A DNA stretch of 36,366 bases from a virus, in IMG/VR virus record IMGVR_UViG_3300050014_000178, positions 1-36,366 of that record; one strand, given 5' to 3'. The notes under the pieces are model-generated. The model was given only the letters and a program-made list of their open reading frames with translations. It was not told the origin of the DNA and did no database searches. The position numbers and the translations under genes were made by a program. Positions within the stretch are counted from its first letter, which is position 1, and each line of letters starts with the position of its first letter. Positions 4,855 through 13,819 of the stretch are shown piece after piece.

Positions 4855-6294
4855 ATGCGATATTTTTCAACATTTAGTGGGATCGGAGGATTCGAAATTG
4901 GAATACAAAATGCTTGTAATCAACTCGTAAATGAGGCCCGCGGACAGACCAAGCCTGACGAAGATCTGCGACAAATGCGACTCAGGGAAGTTGTACCAAC
5001 TGTGTTGCGGGACGACAGCGGGGTCGGGTCCGTTGATGAAATGGGAGGAAGCCTACTGTCTACCGACGAGCGGTGGCTCCGGCCAGTATGTGTAGGCTAT
5101 TCCGAAATCGATAAGTACGCAATTAAAGTTTATGAAAGGCAATTCAATGGGCACAAAAACTATGGAGACATCACCAAAATCAACGCAGACGAACTCCCAG
5201 ACTTCGACGTCTTGGTGGGTGGATTCCCTTGTCAGGCATTTAGCATCGCAGGGAAACGAGCTGGTTTCGAGGATACCAGAGGGACGCTTTTCTTTGACCT
5301 TGCGCGAATACTTAAAGCTAAAACCCCAAGACTATTTGTATTCGAAAATGTCAAAGGATTGCTTAGTCACAACCACGGACATACTTTCAAAACCATCATC
5401 GCTGCGATTGATGAGTTGGGGTACGATTGTCAGTGGCAAGTGCTTAACAGCAAGAATCACGGAGTCCCCCAAAACAGGGAACGAGTTATCTTTGTCGGAC
5501 ATCTTAGAGGAACATCCCGACCAGAAGTATTTCCTATCACAGAAACAGACCGAACAACTAACGAGGGACTTGAACCGCAAAATACCAAGGGCGAAGTTGC
5601 ATCAACAGTAAGAAGTAGATACGGCAATGGTACTGGCAGTCACATAAGGAGTATAAGTCAACCATCTAGGGGCACTGAAGTACGGGATGATGCGTTTGCA
5701 AATGCATTGCGAGCGAATGGTGGTGGTGCACAAACTCCAAAAATAATTCAGTTGAATCACCCAACTCACTCCAACGATAGGGTTTATGGCACAGACGGAA
5801 TCAGCCCAACTATAAACACAGCACAGGGTGGCAATCGACAACCGTTTGTTGCCCCAGTATTAACACCAGACAGACCAGTTAAACGACAGAACGGTAGACG
5901 TTTCAAAGAAGATGGTGAACCTAGTTTCACATTAACTGGTCAGGATAGACATGGTGTGATGGTAGCTTGTGATTTGACCCGCCGAGCCGAGAACAACCAC
6001 CGCATCCGCAAAGATGGTCGAGCTGGGACTCTTGATGCTAATTATTACAAGGGAGTTGCTAACCAAGAGCGACCAGGCGTCACGGACGGCGTTCGGATAC
6101 GACGACTCACGCCATTGGAATGTGAACGTCTCCAAGGGTTCCCTGACAACTGGACGAAATATGGCGAGGATGAGCACGGTGTTAGGGTTGACATTAGTGA
6201 CTCACAGCGCTATAAAATGTGTGGTAATGCAGTAACCACAAACGTAATCCAAGATGTATTCGAAAGGATCTTAGCCAGTGAGCGACCGCAGTAA
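4855..6294 (+). CDS. DNA (cytosine-5) methyltransferase with repeat-type recognition region and N-terminal insertion
   Basis: Transfers a methyl group from S-adenosylmethionine to C5 of cytosine in DNA. All key motifs are visible: motif I TFSGIGGFE near residue 6, motif IV GGFPCQ with catalytic Cys126, motif VI ENV at 164-166, motif VIII QNRERV at 206-211, and the C-terminal YKMCGNAV at 453-460. Two oddities stand out. About 50-60 extra residues sit between motif I and the acidic motif II (VGYSEIDKYAIK). The target-recognition region (about 225-420) contains four or five related short modules, such as SPTINTAQGG and GTLDANYYKG. No partner restriction enzyme is adjacent, so it probably protects phage DNA. 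It starts one base after the helicase stop. Confidence 0.95.
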   Translation: MRYFSTFSGIGGFEIGIQNACNQLVNEARGQTKPDEDLRQMRLREVVPTVLRDDSGVGSVDEMGGSLLSTDERWLRPVCVGYSEIDKYAIKVYERQFNGHKNYGDITKINADELPDFDVLVGGFPCQAFSIAGKRAGFEDTRGTLFFDLARILKAKTPRLFVFENVKGLLSHNHGHTFKTIIAAIDELGYDCQWQVLNSKNHGVPQNRERVIFVGHLRGTSRPEVFPITETDRTTNEGLEPQNTKGEVASTVRSRYGNGTGSHIRSISQPSRGTEVRDDAFANALRANGGGAQTPKIIQLNHPTHSNDRVYGTDGISPTINTAQGGNRQPFVAPVLTPDRPVKRQNGRRFKEDGEPSFTLTGQDRHGVMVACDLTRRAENNHRIRKDGRAGTLDANYYKGVANQERPGVTDGVRIRRLTPLECERLQGFPDNWTKYGEDEHGVRVDISDSQRYKMCGNAVTTNVIQDVFERILASERPQ

Positions 6295-7030
6295 ATTAGG
6301 CACATTCCTAAAAGAAGTCATTAACTGGCGCTGGGATGAGTTTTGTAAGGCTGAAATTGATTCATCCTACACTGGCATCCAATCAACTGTTTTCTCACTG
6401 ATACGGACCTGTAGCGATGGTAAACTGGGCGCGATTCGTTTATCAATCGATCGTGTCGACGGTAAAATCGAAACCCCAGTTAGCATCGTCTACCCAAAGG
6501 TGTATTTTGTTTACCCTAACGCCACCTCGATAGCCGAGTTACCTTTTGGCGAATCCACCGAAACCCACATGATTGAGGGGGGAAGTGATCCTGAGACCCA
6601 CGAAGTCCCACCAAAAGAAGAAAACGACGCCGCGCTCGCCACCCTATCGCTCCGCCAGACACTCAATAAAATGGCGGATCAGCCGAGAGTGCTTGTCAAA
6701 GCTATTCTCGACAAGAAACGCGAGACTGAGGAATCAATCCGTGACCATGCCAATATGGACCCGAATAATATCCCTATGGTGAAGTCGGTGATTGCAGCCA
6801 ATCTGTTACATCTGGCAGAGAAAAACAACTTTGAAGCTATAACAGAGGTGTTTGACCAAATTGATGGTAAATTGGTTGAGACTATACATATTTTAGGTGA
6901 TGATATATATTTAACGCAGTACGCGCTAGAGGCACCGGCGGGTTCAGTCAAAAACGATGATGGCGTCTATATGTTAGATGCCAAGGAGGTGGCAGACAGA
7001 TGGAAACAAAAGTTCAAAGCAAAATCATAA
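6278..7030 (+). CDS. Hypothetical protein (250 aa)
   Basis: Starts at GTG 6278-6280 inside the end of the methyltransferase gene (17-nt overlap) and ends 31 bases inside the nuclease gene. The first third is mixed alpha/beta (WRWDEFCKAEIDSSYTG, then IVYPKVYFVYPN), the middle is charged and probably disordered (ETHEVPPKEEND), and the C-terminal part is helical, ending KQKFKAKS. No motif of a polymerase, primase or nuclease could be found. Its place between DNA modification and nuclease genes suggests DNA metabolism, but that is inference only. Confidence 0.75.
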   Translation: MSDRSKLGTFLKEVINWRWDEFCKAEIDSSYTGIQSTVFSLIRTCSDGKLGAIRLSIDRVDGKIETPVSIVYPKVYFVYPNATSIAELPFGESTETHMIEGGSDPETHEVPPKEENDAALATLSLRQTLNKMADQPRVLVKAILDKKRETEESIRDHANMDPNNIPMVKSVIAANLLHLAEKNNFEAITEVFDQIDGKLVETIHILGDDIYLTQYALEAPAGSVKNDDGVYMLDAKEVADRWKQKFKAKS

Positions 7031-7281
7031 AATACCTTAAAAGTAAGGGGTGTTACGTCATCAAGACGCACCCTGGTCTAGGCACGCCGACTGGTTGCCC
7101 TGACGTAGTGTTTATGACTGAGGGTTTTTATGGCGCGCTAGAATGTAAAGCCAGTAAAAATGCTAGGTTCCAACCGCTCCAAAAAGAAACAATCGAAAAA
7201 CTAGACGATTGGTCTTGGGCAAAGGTGTTATATCCAGAAAATTATGACAATGTCATAGCAGAACTTGATATTATACTATAA
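7000..7281 (+). CDS. VRR-NUC family nuclease (93 aa)
   Basis: A single small VRR-NUC domain of the PD-(D/E)xK fold. GTPTGCPDVVF supplies Asp35, GALECKAS supplies Glu48 and Lys50, and Gln58/Gln61 follow in the conserved R-F-Q-x-x-Q helix. Phage members are stand-alone nucleases thought to act on branched DNA or in packaging and repair. The start ATG 7000 is fixed by a consensus ribosome site, AAGGAGGT (6983-6990), so the gene overlaps the preceding one by 31 bases. It is the last gene before the promoter of the virion block. Confidence 0.92.
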   Translation: METKVQSKIIKYLKSKGCYVIKTHPGLGTPTGCPDVVFMTEGFYGALECKASKNARFQPLQKETIEKLDDWSWAKVLYPENYDNVIAELDIIL

Positions 7282-7293
7282 CCGTAATGTTTA

Positions 7294-7302
7294 TGATATA
7301 AT
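7294..7302 (+). promoter_or_regulatory. Extended -10 promoter for the virion gene block
   Basis: TG-A-TATAAT (7294-7302) precedes the first virion gene by 27 bases, with AGGAGG (7314-7319) in between. The same ATGATATAAT string, also with CGTAAT a short distance upstream, occurs before the appendage gene at 22049. The two are likely a matched pair of late promoters. No good -35 box is seen. Confidence 0.6.
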
Positions 7303-7328
7303 TACCTCATAATTAGGAGGTTTTTTAC

Positions 7329-8330
7329 ATGAGTGTTTATTGGATAGGAAGTGATGGGAATGTCTGGTTCAAAGGTGCCACTGGAGCCGTTCAGAATGTT
7401 GGCGCACCAATTAAAGCAGGGGCTAACGGATTCGACTCGGCTATGCTATCAGCTGAAGCAACGCAAATCGCTGACCCTAACCCGCCAAAAACTGAATATA
7501 CCCCACCACCAACTAATACTACTAGTACTAGTGGTGGACTGACTGCCGCTCAAATTGCCGCTAACCTAGCAGGGCGTGAGAACACCCAAAAGGCTATCGA
7601 TAGCCTTGATACTGAACAAAACGTCGGTTATAAAAACATCGACGACACCGCTGCCGGTATTAAAACAACTTATGATAATGAAACCACAAAAAATACCCAA
7701 GATTATAATGACAGCACAGTCACTAATAACACCAACCTCCAAAAGAACAAACAGAACGCGTTACTCGCTGCCTCACAAGGTCGTCGAGGTCTTCGTGGCG
7801 TTCTAGCGTCAATGGGCGCTCTAGGCGGTGACGGTTCGGTTATCGCTGATAGAATGGTGCAAAAAGGTGCCAATGCTGATATCGGTCAAGCTGCCGACAC
7901 GTTCGGCGCTAACACTGTCACTTTGGACAAGGCTTTAAGGGATTATAATGACGCTAATGATAAGCGCCGTGCCGAATTAGAAGCATCGCGCGTTGGGCAA
8001 CGAAACGCTCTTGAAGGTAAAATTGCTGAAAAACGACAGTCATTCTTCCAAAAAATGGCCGACCTTTTTGGCGGTATCAACGATGCTGGAAATGCCACCG
8101 CTTTCGCTAATAAAGCTGGTGATCTTAACAATGAGATTGCTACTAAAACCGCTACTCCAGCCCCTGCCTATGAAACTAAAACGGCTGCTTTCACACCTGG
8201 AAAACTAGCTGATTATATATCTGGTGCTGGTGATATGACTGTAGCGACTCGAAATGGTGACAACACGCCAATCGGTCAATCGTCACTGGTTGCTACGACT
8301 GCTAAGAAAAAAGATCAAGTAACGGCTTAA
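7329..8330 (+). CDS. Probable virion-internal protein (333 aa)
   Basis: Starts MSVYWIGSDGNVWFKG, followed by a short proline/threonine linker (TEYTPPPTN), then a long Ala/Asn/Asp-rich alpha-helical region with heptad-like character, including ALRDYNDANDKRRAELEASR. There is no enzymatic motif. It is the first gene of the virion block, directly before the giant 1589-residue protein, where short-tailed phages often keep internal (ejection) proteins. A role inside the particle or in DNA delivery is inferred from position and composition. Strong AGGAGG ribosome site. Confidence 0.6.
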   Translation: MSVYWIGSDGNVWFKGATGAVQNVGAPIKAGANGFDSAMLSAEATQIADPNPPKTEYTPPPTNTTSTSGGLTAAQIAANLAGRENTQKAIDSLDTEQNVGYKNIDDTAAGIKTTYDNETTKNTQDYNDSTVTNNTNLQKNKQNALLAASQGRRGLRGVLASMGALGGDGSVIADRMVQKGANADIGQAADTFGANTVTLDKALRDYNDANDKRRAELEASRVGQRNALEGKIAEKRQSFFQKMADLFGGINDAGNATAFANKAGDLNNEIATKTATPAPAYETKTAAFTPGKLADYISGAGDMTVATRNGDNTPIGQSSLVATTAKKKDQVTA

Positions 8331-8345
8331 CAATAAGGGGGATAT

Positions 8346-11300
8346 ATGGCTTTTTTTGACGATGTATTTAAGAATATCGGTAACTTCTTCTCTGGCGGAA
8401 ACCAGTCGTCGAATAATACTCCATCAGCCCCAGCCAACACTTACCGACCATCTATTAGTAACCCATTTAGTACCCCTGGGCTTAAAAGTAGTGCCCAAGA
8501 CCAAGCCGATGAGGAAGAACGCAAACGTCAAGCAGCGATTGATAAGGCTAAAGCCGATGCTGATAAAAAGGCTCAAATTGATGCCGAGTTCGCTAAACGC
8601 CAAGCCGCGCTTAAAGTTAACCCTGCCCCAGTAAATAACAACATCCCTGACCCTACGACGCCCCTCCAAAAAGCCTTCACCCCATCATTAGCTGGTCCGA
8701 CCGCCCCTACGCAGTTCACGCCAACTGTCCCATTGCAAAAAGCTAAGTTAGATTACAAGCCCGACCCTAATGCTAAGTCAAATGACTTTTTTGGTGATAT
8801 TGGCAACTTCTTGGGAGGAGCTGTTAATAATACTAAGGATTTTGTCGCTAATGCCGCTGGAAATGCCGTAAAATCGGCAGCCACTGGTATATCAAACGCT
8901 GGATGGGACTTGATGACTGGGTTCGATAAGGCCAAAACAGCTGAGAAAACTCAGAATTTTTTGCGTAATACTGGGATTGACCAGTTAGGTAATGGCACCT
9001 CTGACGGTGCTAATGCTGGTAAAGCAGTTGGTGGAGTTGTCGGAAACTTGGCAACAATGATCCCAACCACAGCTGAGAAGGTTATGGCAGAAATCCCAAG
9101 GGCCGAAATGGCGGGTCAGTTATATAGTGATGCTAACGATGCTTATGACCGCGGAGACAAACAAACCGGTGATTATCTGATGGCTGAAGCCAAAAACCAC
9201 GAAATATCGCTTGGTGAGGTTGCATCCACTACTTTAGAGGGTATTTTAACCGCCGTAACAATGGGCGAAGGTGTGACCCCACAAGCTGGGGCTGAAAAAG
9301 AATTAGCTAAATTTGGTACCGAAGACGGTATAAAAACCTTACAGGCAATGGCCCCAGATGAGGCAAAAGCAGTTATTGACGGTCTGAAAGAGACCGCAGC
9401 TGGCAACGGCACGAATTTATTAGAAAAAGCTGTTCACAGTTTCGGTAATATCGGCAAGGGCGAAGGCGCCGCTAACTTTGTCAAAGATATGACACTAAAA
9501 GGTGGCCCAACTGGCGCTGCCTTCAATGTAGCTGGTACTTTGGCTAACCCGAACGCCACTCCTGAAGATTATAAAAACGCCTTAATTAGTGGTTACGGTG
9601 GTGGTATGTTGTTCAGTGGTCTGTCAAAAGCTGGGTCACTGGTTAAAAGCAAGTTTACCGGTAGCAATGCCGATAATGCAGAAACCCCAACTCTCGACAC
9701 CCCTACGACCGCTCCTATTATCGAAGATGCCCAAAGTGTACCATCAACTGGCGAAACTGGCACAACTCAAGATCCTAACGCAACTGAAGTCGCTCCTGGT
9801 GTTCACACTCTAACCCCACCAGAGTTATCCCCAGCCCCCGATGCCAGCACTATTGCTACTGAGCCAACCACCACATCTGATGCTCAACCAGTTCAGCAAG
9901 AATTACCTATGCAAATTCCTGATCCTACATCGGATATGACATTAGCCAAGTCTGATGCTGCTACAAATCAGCCACTGATGGCTGACTTTAAGGATGCCGT
10001 TCAAGCGCCAGATACTACTACGACCCCAGCCCCAGCCACCCCAGCAGTTGAGCCAACTGTGGCGCCAGCTGATATCCCTCCAGTCGAAACTACCCCAACT
10101 ACAGCTGATACGAATCCAGTCGATCCACAAACCCAGGCAATGATAGACGAGCGCACTAAATACCAAGATTATTTGGCTACTGATGGTGGCAAAGACCCAG
10201 CTATGGATGCCATTGTTCAGGGCAAAATTGATAAAATTAACTCACTTATCGGACCAGACCAAGCCGTTCAAAGCGTCGCCCCTGCGACCCCAACCCCCGA
10301 AACACCTCCAGTTACTCCATTAGAAGCTACTACAGCCCCTACTCCTGAAGAAATCGCTGCTCAGACCACCGATGCCCAAGTTGAGAATCCAGACGCATCT
10401 AGGGCCCGCAATGCGGTCGCAAACAACACTATCGAAGACCAAGTATTGCGCGAGGATGTCGTTAAGAACTTCAAAAACGGTGACAAGATGAATATCGAGC
10501 AAGTAACTAATGACGCCAAAGCTGCCATCAATAACTTAACTGATGAAGAGATAATTCAGTCATATCAGAATACTCCTCAAATTGATACCCCAGAGGAATT
10601 CATCCGAAGTGTTGAAGCTATCAAGCGTTTACAATCTATCGGCACAGCTGAGGCTAGGGCCGCTATTATCAATGCTCTTGATGGAATTGACCAATTTAAG
10701 GGTGAAGCTGGTCAAAATATGCGTATTATGCAGGTCCTATATGAAGATATGCCGGTATCAATGCAAAAGGATTTCTTGGTTAAAAAGATTGAAAAACTAT
10801 CTGGTCGACCAATGTTAGACTCCGAAATGACTCGATTGGATGAGTTAGTCACAAAAGCTGACAATGCCGCTACTGGCGTTAAAGACCTACGCGACCAAGC
10901 CAATGCCGCTATTGATAAGATCCACACTGGCTCAGTCACTCCTGAAGACTTACAAAGTTACCGAAAACTGTCTGGTGACATCTCTAAAGCTGAACGCGTT
11001 AAGGGTTTGGCAAACGGTGAAGTCGACCACTTCTTGAGCCAATACAAGCCAAAAGCTACTATCGGCGCTAGAGTTGGTGAATTTGCGCGTACTGCTATGC
11101 TTAGTTCTCCACTGGGGCGCGTATTCCATATTGCATCAACAAGTGCCACCGCGGCCGATGATATATTGACAAAGAATGTTGCCGCTTTACTTGGTAAGGC
11201 TGTCAACAAGTTCACTAGTGATGGTAATGTCCAAGACACGTTGGCTAGTCCGTATCACCTAGCAAAAGGTGTGGGTGAGGGCGCGCGAATGGCGGGCGAT

Positions 11301-13115
11301 AACTTTGCCGGCAATCACTCTGTCGATAGCCTAAATACGGCTGTAAATGACTTAACGGCTGGTAATATAACTCATGGCGATAACGTCATCAAGAACACTA
11401 TTCGATCGGCAGTTGAGCTACCAACGGCTTTAGCTCGCGGTATGCGCGAAGATTCACTGTATTCACAAGGTATGCAAGAAGCCGCTCAGCAAGGTCTATC
11501 TGGCGCTGACCAACAAGCCTACGCAGAACTTCGAGCAGCAGCGCCTTCATCTGAACAACTCAGCAATGCTATTGACGCCCAAGCGAAGACGACTATGCTA
11601 CACAAAAACGGCATATCTTCGACACTTAATAAGATGGCAAAGGGTCTGGATGATGCCGGTCAAGGTGTCGGTGCATCACTAATCCGTAACCAAATTATGC
11701 CATTTACGAGTTGGATGGGCGGTAATATCAACCGTGCTCTAACAGATAAAAACGTACTGTGGAATGCTGGGTCTATCATAAAATCAGCATTTAATGGCGA
11801 TACGCAAGGGATTGTTAACAATTTTGCTAAATTAGCCGTTAATACCGGCGAAGCATACGCAGTCGCCACTATATTGACTAAGACTGGAGTTTTGACTAAT
11901 CAAGATGCTAATGGCGACAACTATGACGGAGTTTACTTCCATGTCGGTGATAAATATATACCAGTAGCAATCGCTGGAACTTTAGCTATACCTATAATTA
12001 TCGGTAATGCTGTCCAAAATGGGCTGGATGCAGCCGAAAACGGTGGTGATTTCTGGAAGACTACAGCTGGTCACATCGTTGGTAATACCATCAACAGTCT
12101 AGGAGTTTCGAGCACATTCGGCGGTCAGAATAACCTCCAAACTACAGTCGACTCCCTTAAAACCGCAGCCACAAAACCAGACGAAGTCGTCCCCGCTCTC
12201 ACGAAGTATGCTGGCGGTGTCGGGCGCCAATTCATCCCATCTGTCACTAGCGACATCAATGCTGGGCTTAACTTCACTGGTCTCAACCCAACTGGAGAAG
12301 CTGCTAACACAACCGTTGTTGACCCATTAACCGGCAAAACTGATGCTATGGCTAGTGAACTGGCTAAGTGGCAAAATACCATCCCTGGAGCGTCTCAAGC
12401 CCTTCCACGCAAGGTTGGAACTCCAGCGCAGGACTTAATCGATCGTGCCCTGCGAGGGACTCATGATACGGCTGAAACTAAAGCGGTTCAAGCTACAAAA
12501 GATAGTTTATTGACAATTACGAATGATATGAAAAAACAGGGTATTCCGACCGATGATAAGGGTATTCAGGCGAGGTTTGAAAATGGTAAGTATGATGATG
12601 CGATTAAGGGCTATAATTATCAATTAGCTGTCGCTAAATCCAAAAAAGATACTCCGCCTAGCGATATCAAAAAGATTGAAGATCAAGTTGCGCTTACCCA
12701 AGTTATGAAGAATAATAAGTACACCATGGACGATTTGAACTCGTATAAGTCTACTAGTCTTGACGAATGGCGAGCAATGGGCGACCCAGAGAGCGACACT
12801 TACGATCCAGAAATGTACAAACATCTATACAATATTGATAAAAATATGGCCAGTGTCGGCCAAAGTGGCAAAAAGGGTGATGGCACTAAGGGCAAATTCT
12901 ATGCTGCTAAAAAGAAGGGTTCTGGCTCTGGTAGCAGTGCCAAATCGTTCAACGTCGACATGGCAACCAACTCATTCAGTAGTAGCCCAGACAAGTTGCT
13001 GGCTAAGTCCGCAGCATCAGAGGTACCAGCTCAGTCGATTCCTATATTGCAAAAGGCAGCCAACAATGATACATCTAGGTTGAGGAAAATAACAGTATCT
13101 AAGGGGGTACAGTAA
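8346..13115 (+). CDS. Giant internal virion / ejection-type protein (1589 aa)
   Basis: The longest gene in the window. Residues about 50-90 form a charged coiled coil (EEERKRQAAIDKAKADADKK). Hydrophobic glycine-rich stretches follow at about 160-430. A long Pro/Thr/Ala-rich disordered region fills about 440-690. A helical part leads to a region at about 1110-1400 (LIRNQIMPFTSWMGGNINRA and onwards) that resembles the C-terminal LPD38-like domains of podoviral polyvalent or internal proteins. The tail is Ser/Gly/Lys-rich. It could be an ejection protein; a tape-measure role is less likely because no tail-tube genes are present. Its stop shares a base with the next start (TAATG). Confidence 0.65.
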   Translation: MAFFDDVFKNIGNFFSGGNQSSNNTPSAPANTYRPSISNPFSTPGLKSSAQDQADEEERKRQAAIDKAKADADKKAQIDAEFAKRQAALKVNPAPVNNNIPDPTTPLQKAFTPSLAGPTAPTQFTPTVPLQKAKLDYKPDPNAKSNDFFGDIGNFLGGAVNNTKDFVANAAGNAVKSAATGISNAGWDLMTGFDKAKTAEKTQNFLRNTGIDQLGNGTSDGANAGKAVGGVVGNLATMIPTTAEKVMAEIPRAEMAGQLYSDANDAYDRGDKQTGDYLMAEAKNHEISLGEVASTTLEGILTAVTMGEGVTPQAGAEKELAKFGTEDGIKTLQAMAPDEAKAVIDGLKETAAGNGTNLLEKAVHSFGNIGKGEGAANFVKDMTLKGGPTGAAFNVAGTLANPNATPEDYKNALISGYGGGMLFSGLSKAGSLVKSKFTGSNADNAETPTLDTPTTAPIIEDAQSVPSTGETGTTQDPNATEVAPGVHTLTPPELSPAPDASTIATEPTTTSDAQPVQQELPMQIPDPTSDMTLAKSDAATNQPLMADFKDAVQAPDTTTTPAPATPAVEPTVAPADIPPVETTPTTADTNPVDPQTQAMIDERTKYQDYLATDGGKDPAMDAIVQGKIDKINSLIGPDQAVQSVAPATPTPETPPVTPLEATTAPTPEEIAAQTTDAQVENPDASRARNAVANNTIEDQVLREDVVKNFKNGDKMNIEQVTNDAKAAINNLTDEEIIQSYQNTPQIDTPEEFIRSVEAIKRLQSIGTAEARAAIINALDGIDQFKGEAGQNMRIMQVLYEDMPVSMQKDFLVKKIEKLSGRPMLDSEMTRLDELVTKADNAATGVKDLRDQANAAIDKIHTGSVTPEDLQSYRKLSGDISKAERVKGLANGEVDHFLSQYKPKATIGARVGEFARTAMLSSPLGRVFHIASTSATAADDILTKNVAALLGKAVNKFTSDGNVQDTLASPYHLAKGVGEGARMAGDNFAGNHSVDSLNTAVNDLTAGNITHGDNVIKNTIRSAVELPTALARGMREDSLYSQGMQEAAQQGLSGADQQAYAELRAAAPSSEQLSNAIDAQAKTTMLHKNGISSTLNKMAKGLDDAGQGVGASLIRNQIMPFTSWMGGNINRALTDKNVLWNAGSIIKSAFNGDTQGIVNNFAKLAVNTGEAYAVATILTKTGVLTNQDANGDNYDGVYFHVGDKYIPVAIAGTLAIPIIIGNAVQNGLDAAENGGDFWKTTAGHIVGNTINSLGVSSTFGGQNNLQTTVDSLKTAATKPDEVVPALTKYAGGVGRQFIPSVTSDINAGLNFTGLNPTGEAANTTVVDPLTGKTDAMASELAKWQNTIPGASQALPRKVGTPAQDLIDRALRGTHDTAETKAVQATKDSLLTITNDMKKQGIPTDDKGIQARFENGKYDDAIKGYNYQLAVAKSKKDTPPSDIKKIEDQVALTQVMKNNKYTMDDLNSYKSTSLDEWRAMGDPESDTYDPEMYKHLYNIDKNMASVGQSGKKGDGTKGKFYAAKKKGSGSGSSAKSFNVDMATNSFSSSPDKLLAKSAASEVPAQSIPILQKAANNDTSRLRKITVSKGVQ

Positions 13116-13819
13116 TGGCAACAAAAACAGAACAGGTCCAGGCGTTCGCTCAGAGCGTTTACCTGGCTAAAAATAACCGATATTTCGATGATATTACTAG
13201 TGACGATGGCGTAGAATTCGTCAATCAAACTATGGATTGGGCAAACCAATTCGCTGAAGAGTTAGAACTTGAGACAGATTGGAATTATTTGCGACAGACT
13301 GGCTATTCACTCGGAACGGTGTCTACTGCCACTCAGACTATCGAAATGCCATCAGATGTTCGCAAACTTGTTGTCGACGAGTACAGACCCCTTCAAATAC
13401 TCCAAGACGGCACTTCAGTCAGTGACTGGGACGTTGTACCACCTAGTTTAATCACTGATCCCAACAATCTAAGTACTCGCAACCGAGTCACTGTCGTTAA
13501 TAACACGATTGTCTTCTCTAGGTCACTCAACGAAAACGAACTCGGCGGTATCATTTCAGCCGATGTTATTGGGTTTATGCCTAAATTGTCGTTGACCGAC
13601 ATATCACTACTGACAACTATTAAACCTAAACAGTTGCTTATCCTCGGAGTTGCTAAAAACTCCACTTTGCCAGATATCGTTCAGGGCGGTCTATCGCCAT
13701 CACTTGTTCAAAAATATAACGATTTACTAGATAAAGCTATAGCCGAAAACGATGCGACTGCCGCAGCCGCGACAGCTCCTAGAGATGATTATGGCTACAT
13801 AGGAGGCATAGGGTTCTAA
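13115..13819 (+). CDS. Head-tail adaptor-like protein (234 aa)
   Basis: A 234-residue protein with a helical N-terminal third (FVNQTMDWANQFAEELE followed by TDWNYL), a central beta-rich part (TVSTATQTIEMPSDVRKLV) and a helical end rich in Ala before a Gly/Tyr tail. The 'WNxL' helix, then 'TIxxPxDVRKL', is what adaptor proteins between portal and nozzle look like in P22- and T7-like podoviruses. The assignment rests on that resemblance and on its position next to a nozzle-like and a portal gene. Coupled by TAATG to both neighbours. Confidence 0.55.
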   Translation: MATKTEQVQAFAQSVYLAKNNRYFDDITSDDGVEFVNQTMDWANQFAEELELETDWNYLRQTGYSLGTVSTATQTIEMPSDVRKLVVDEYRPLQILQDGTSVSDWDVVPPSLITDPNNLSTRNRVTVVNNTIVFSRSLNENELGGIISADVIGFMPKLSLTDISLLTTIKPKQLLILGVAKNSTLPDIVQGGLSPSLVQKYNDLLDKAIAENDATAAAATAPRDDYGYIGGIGF

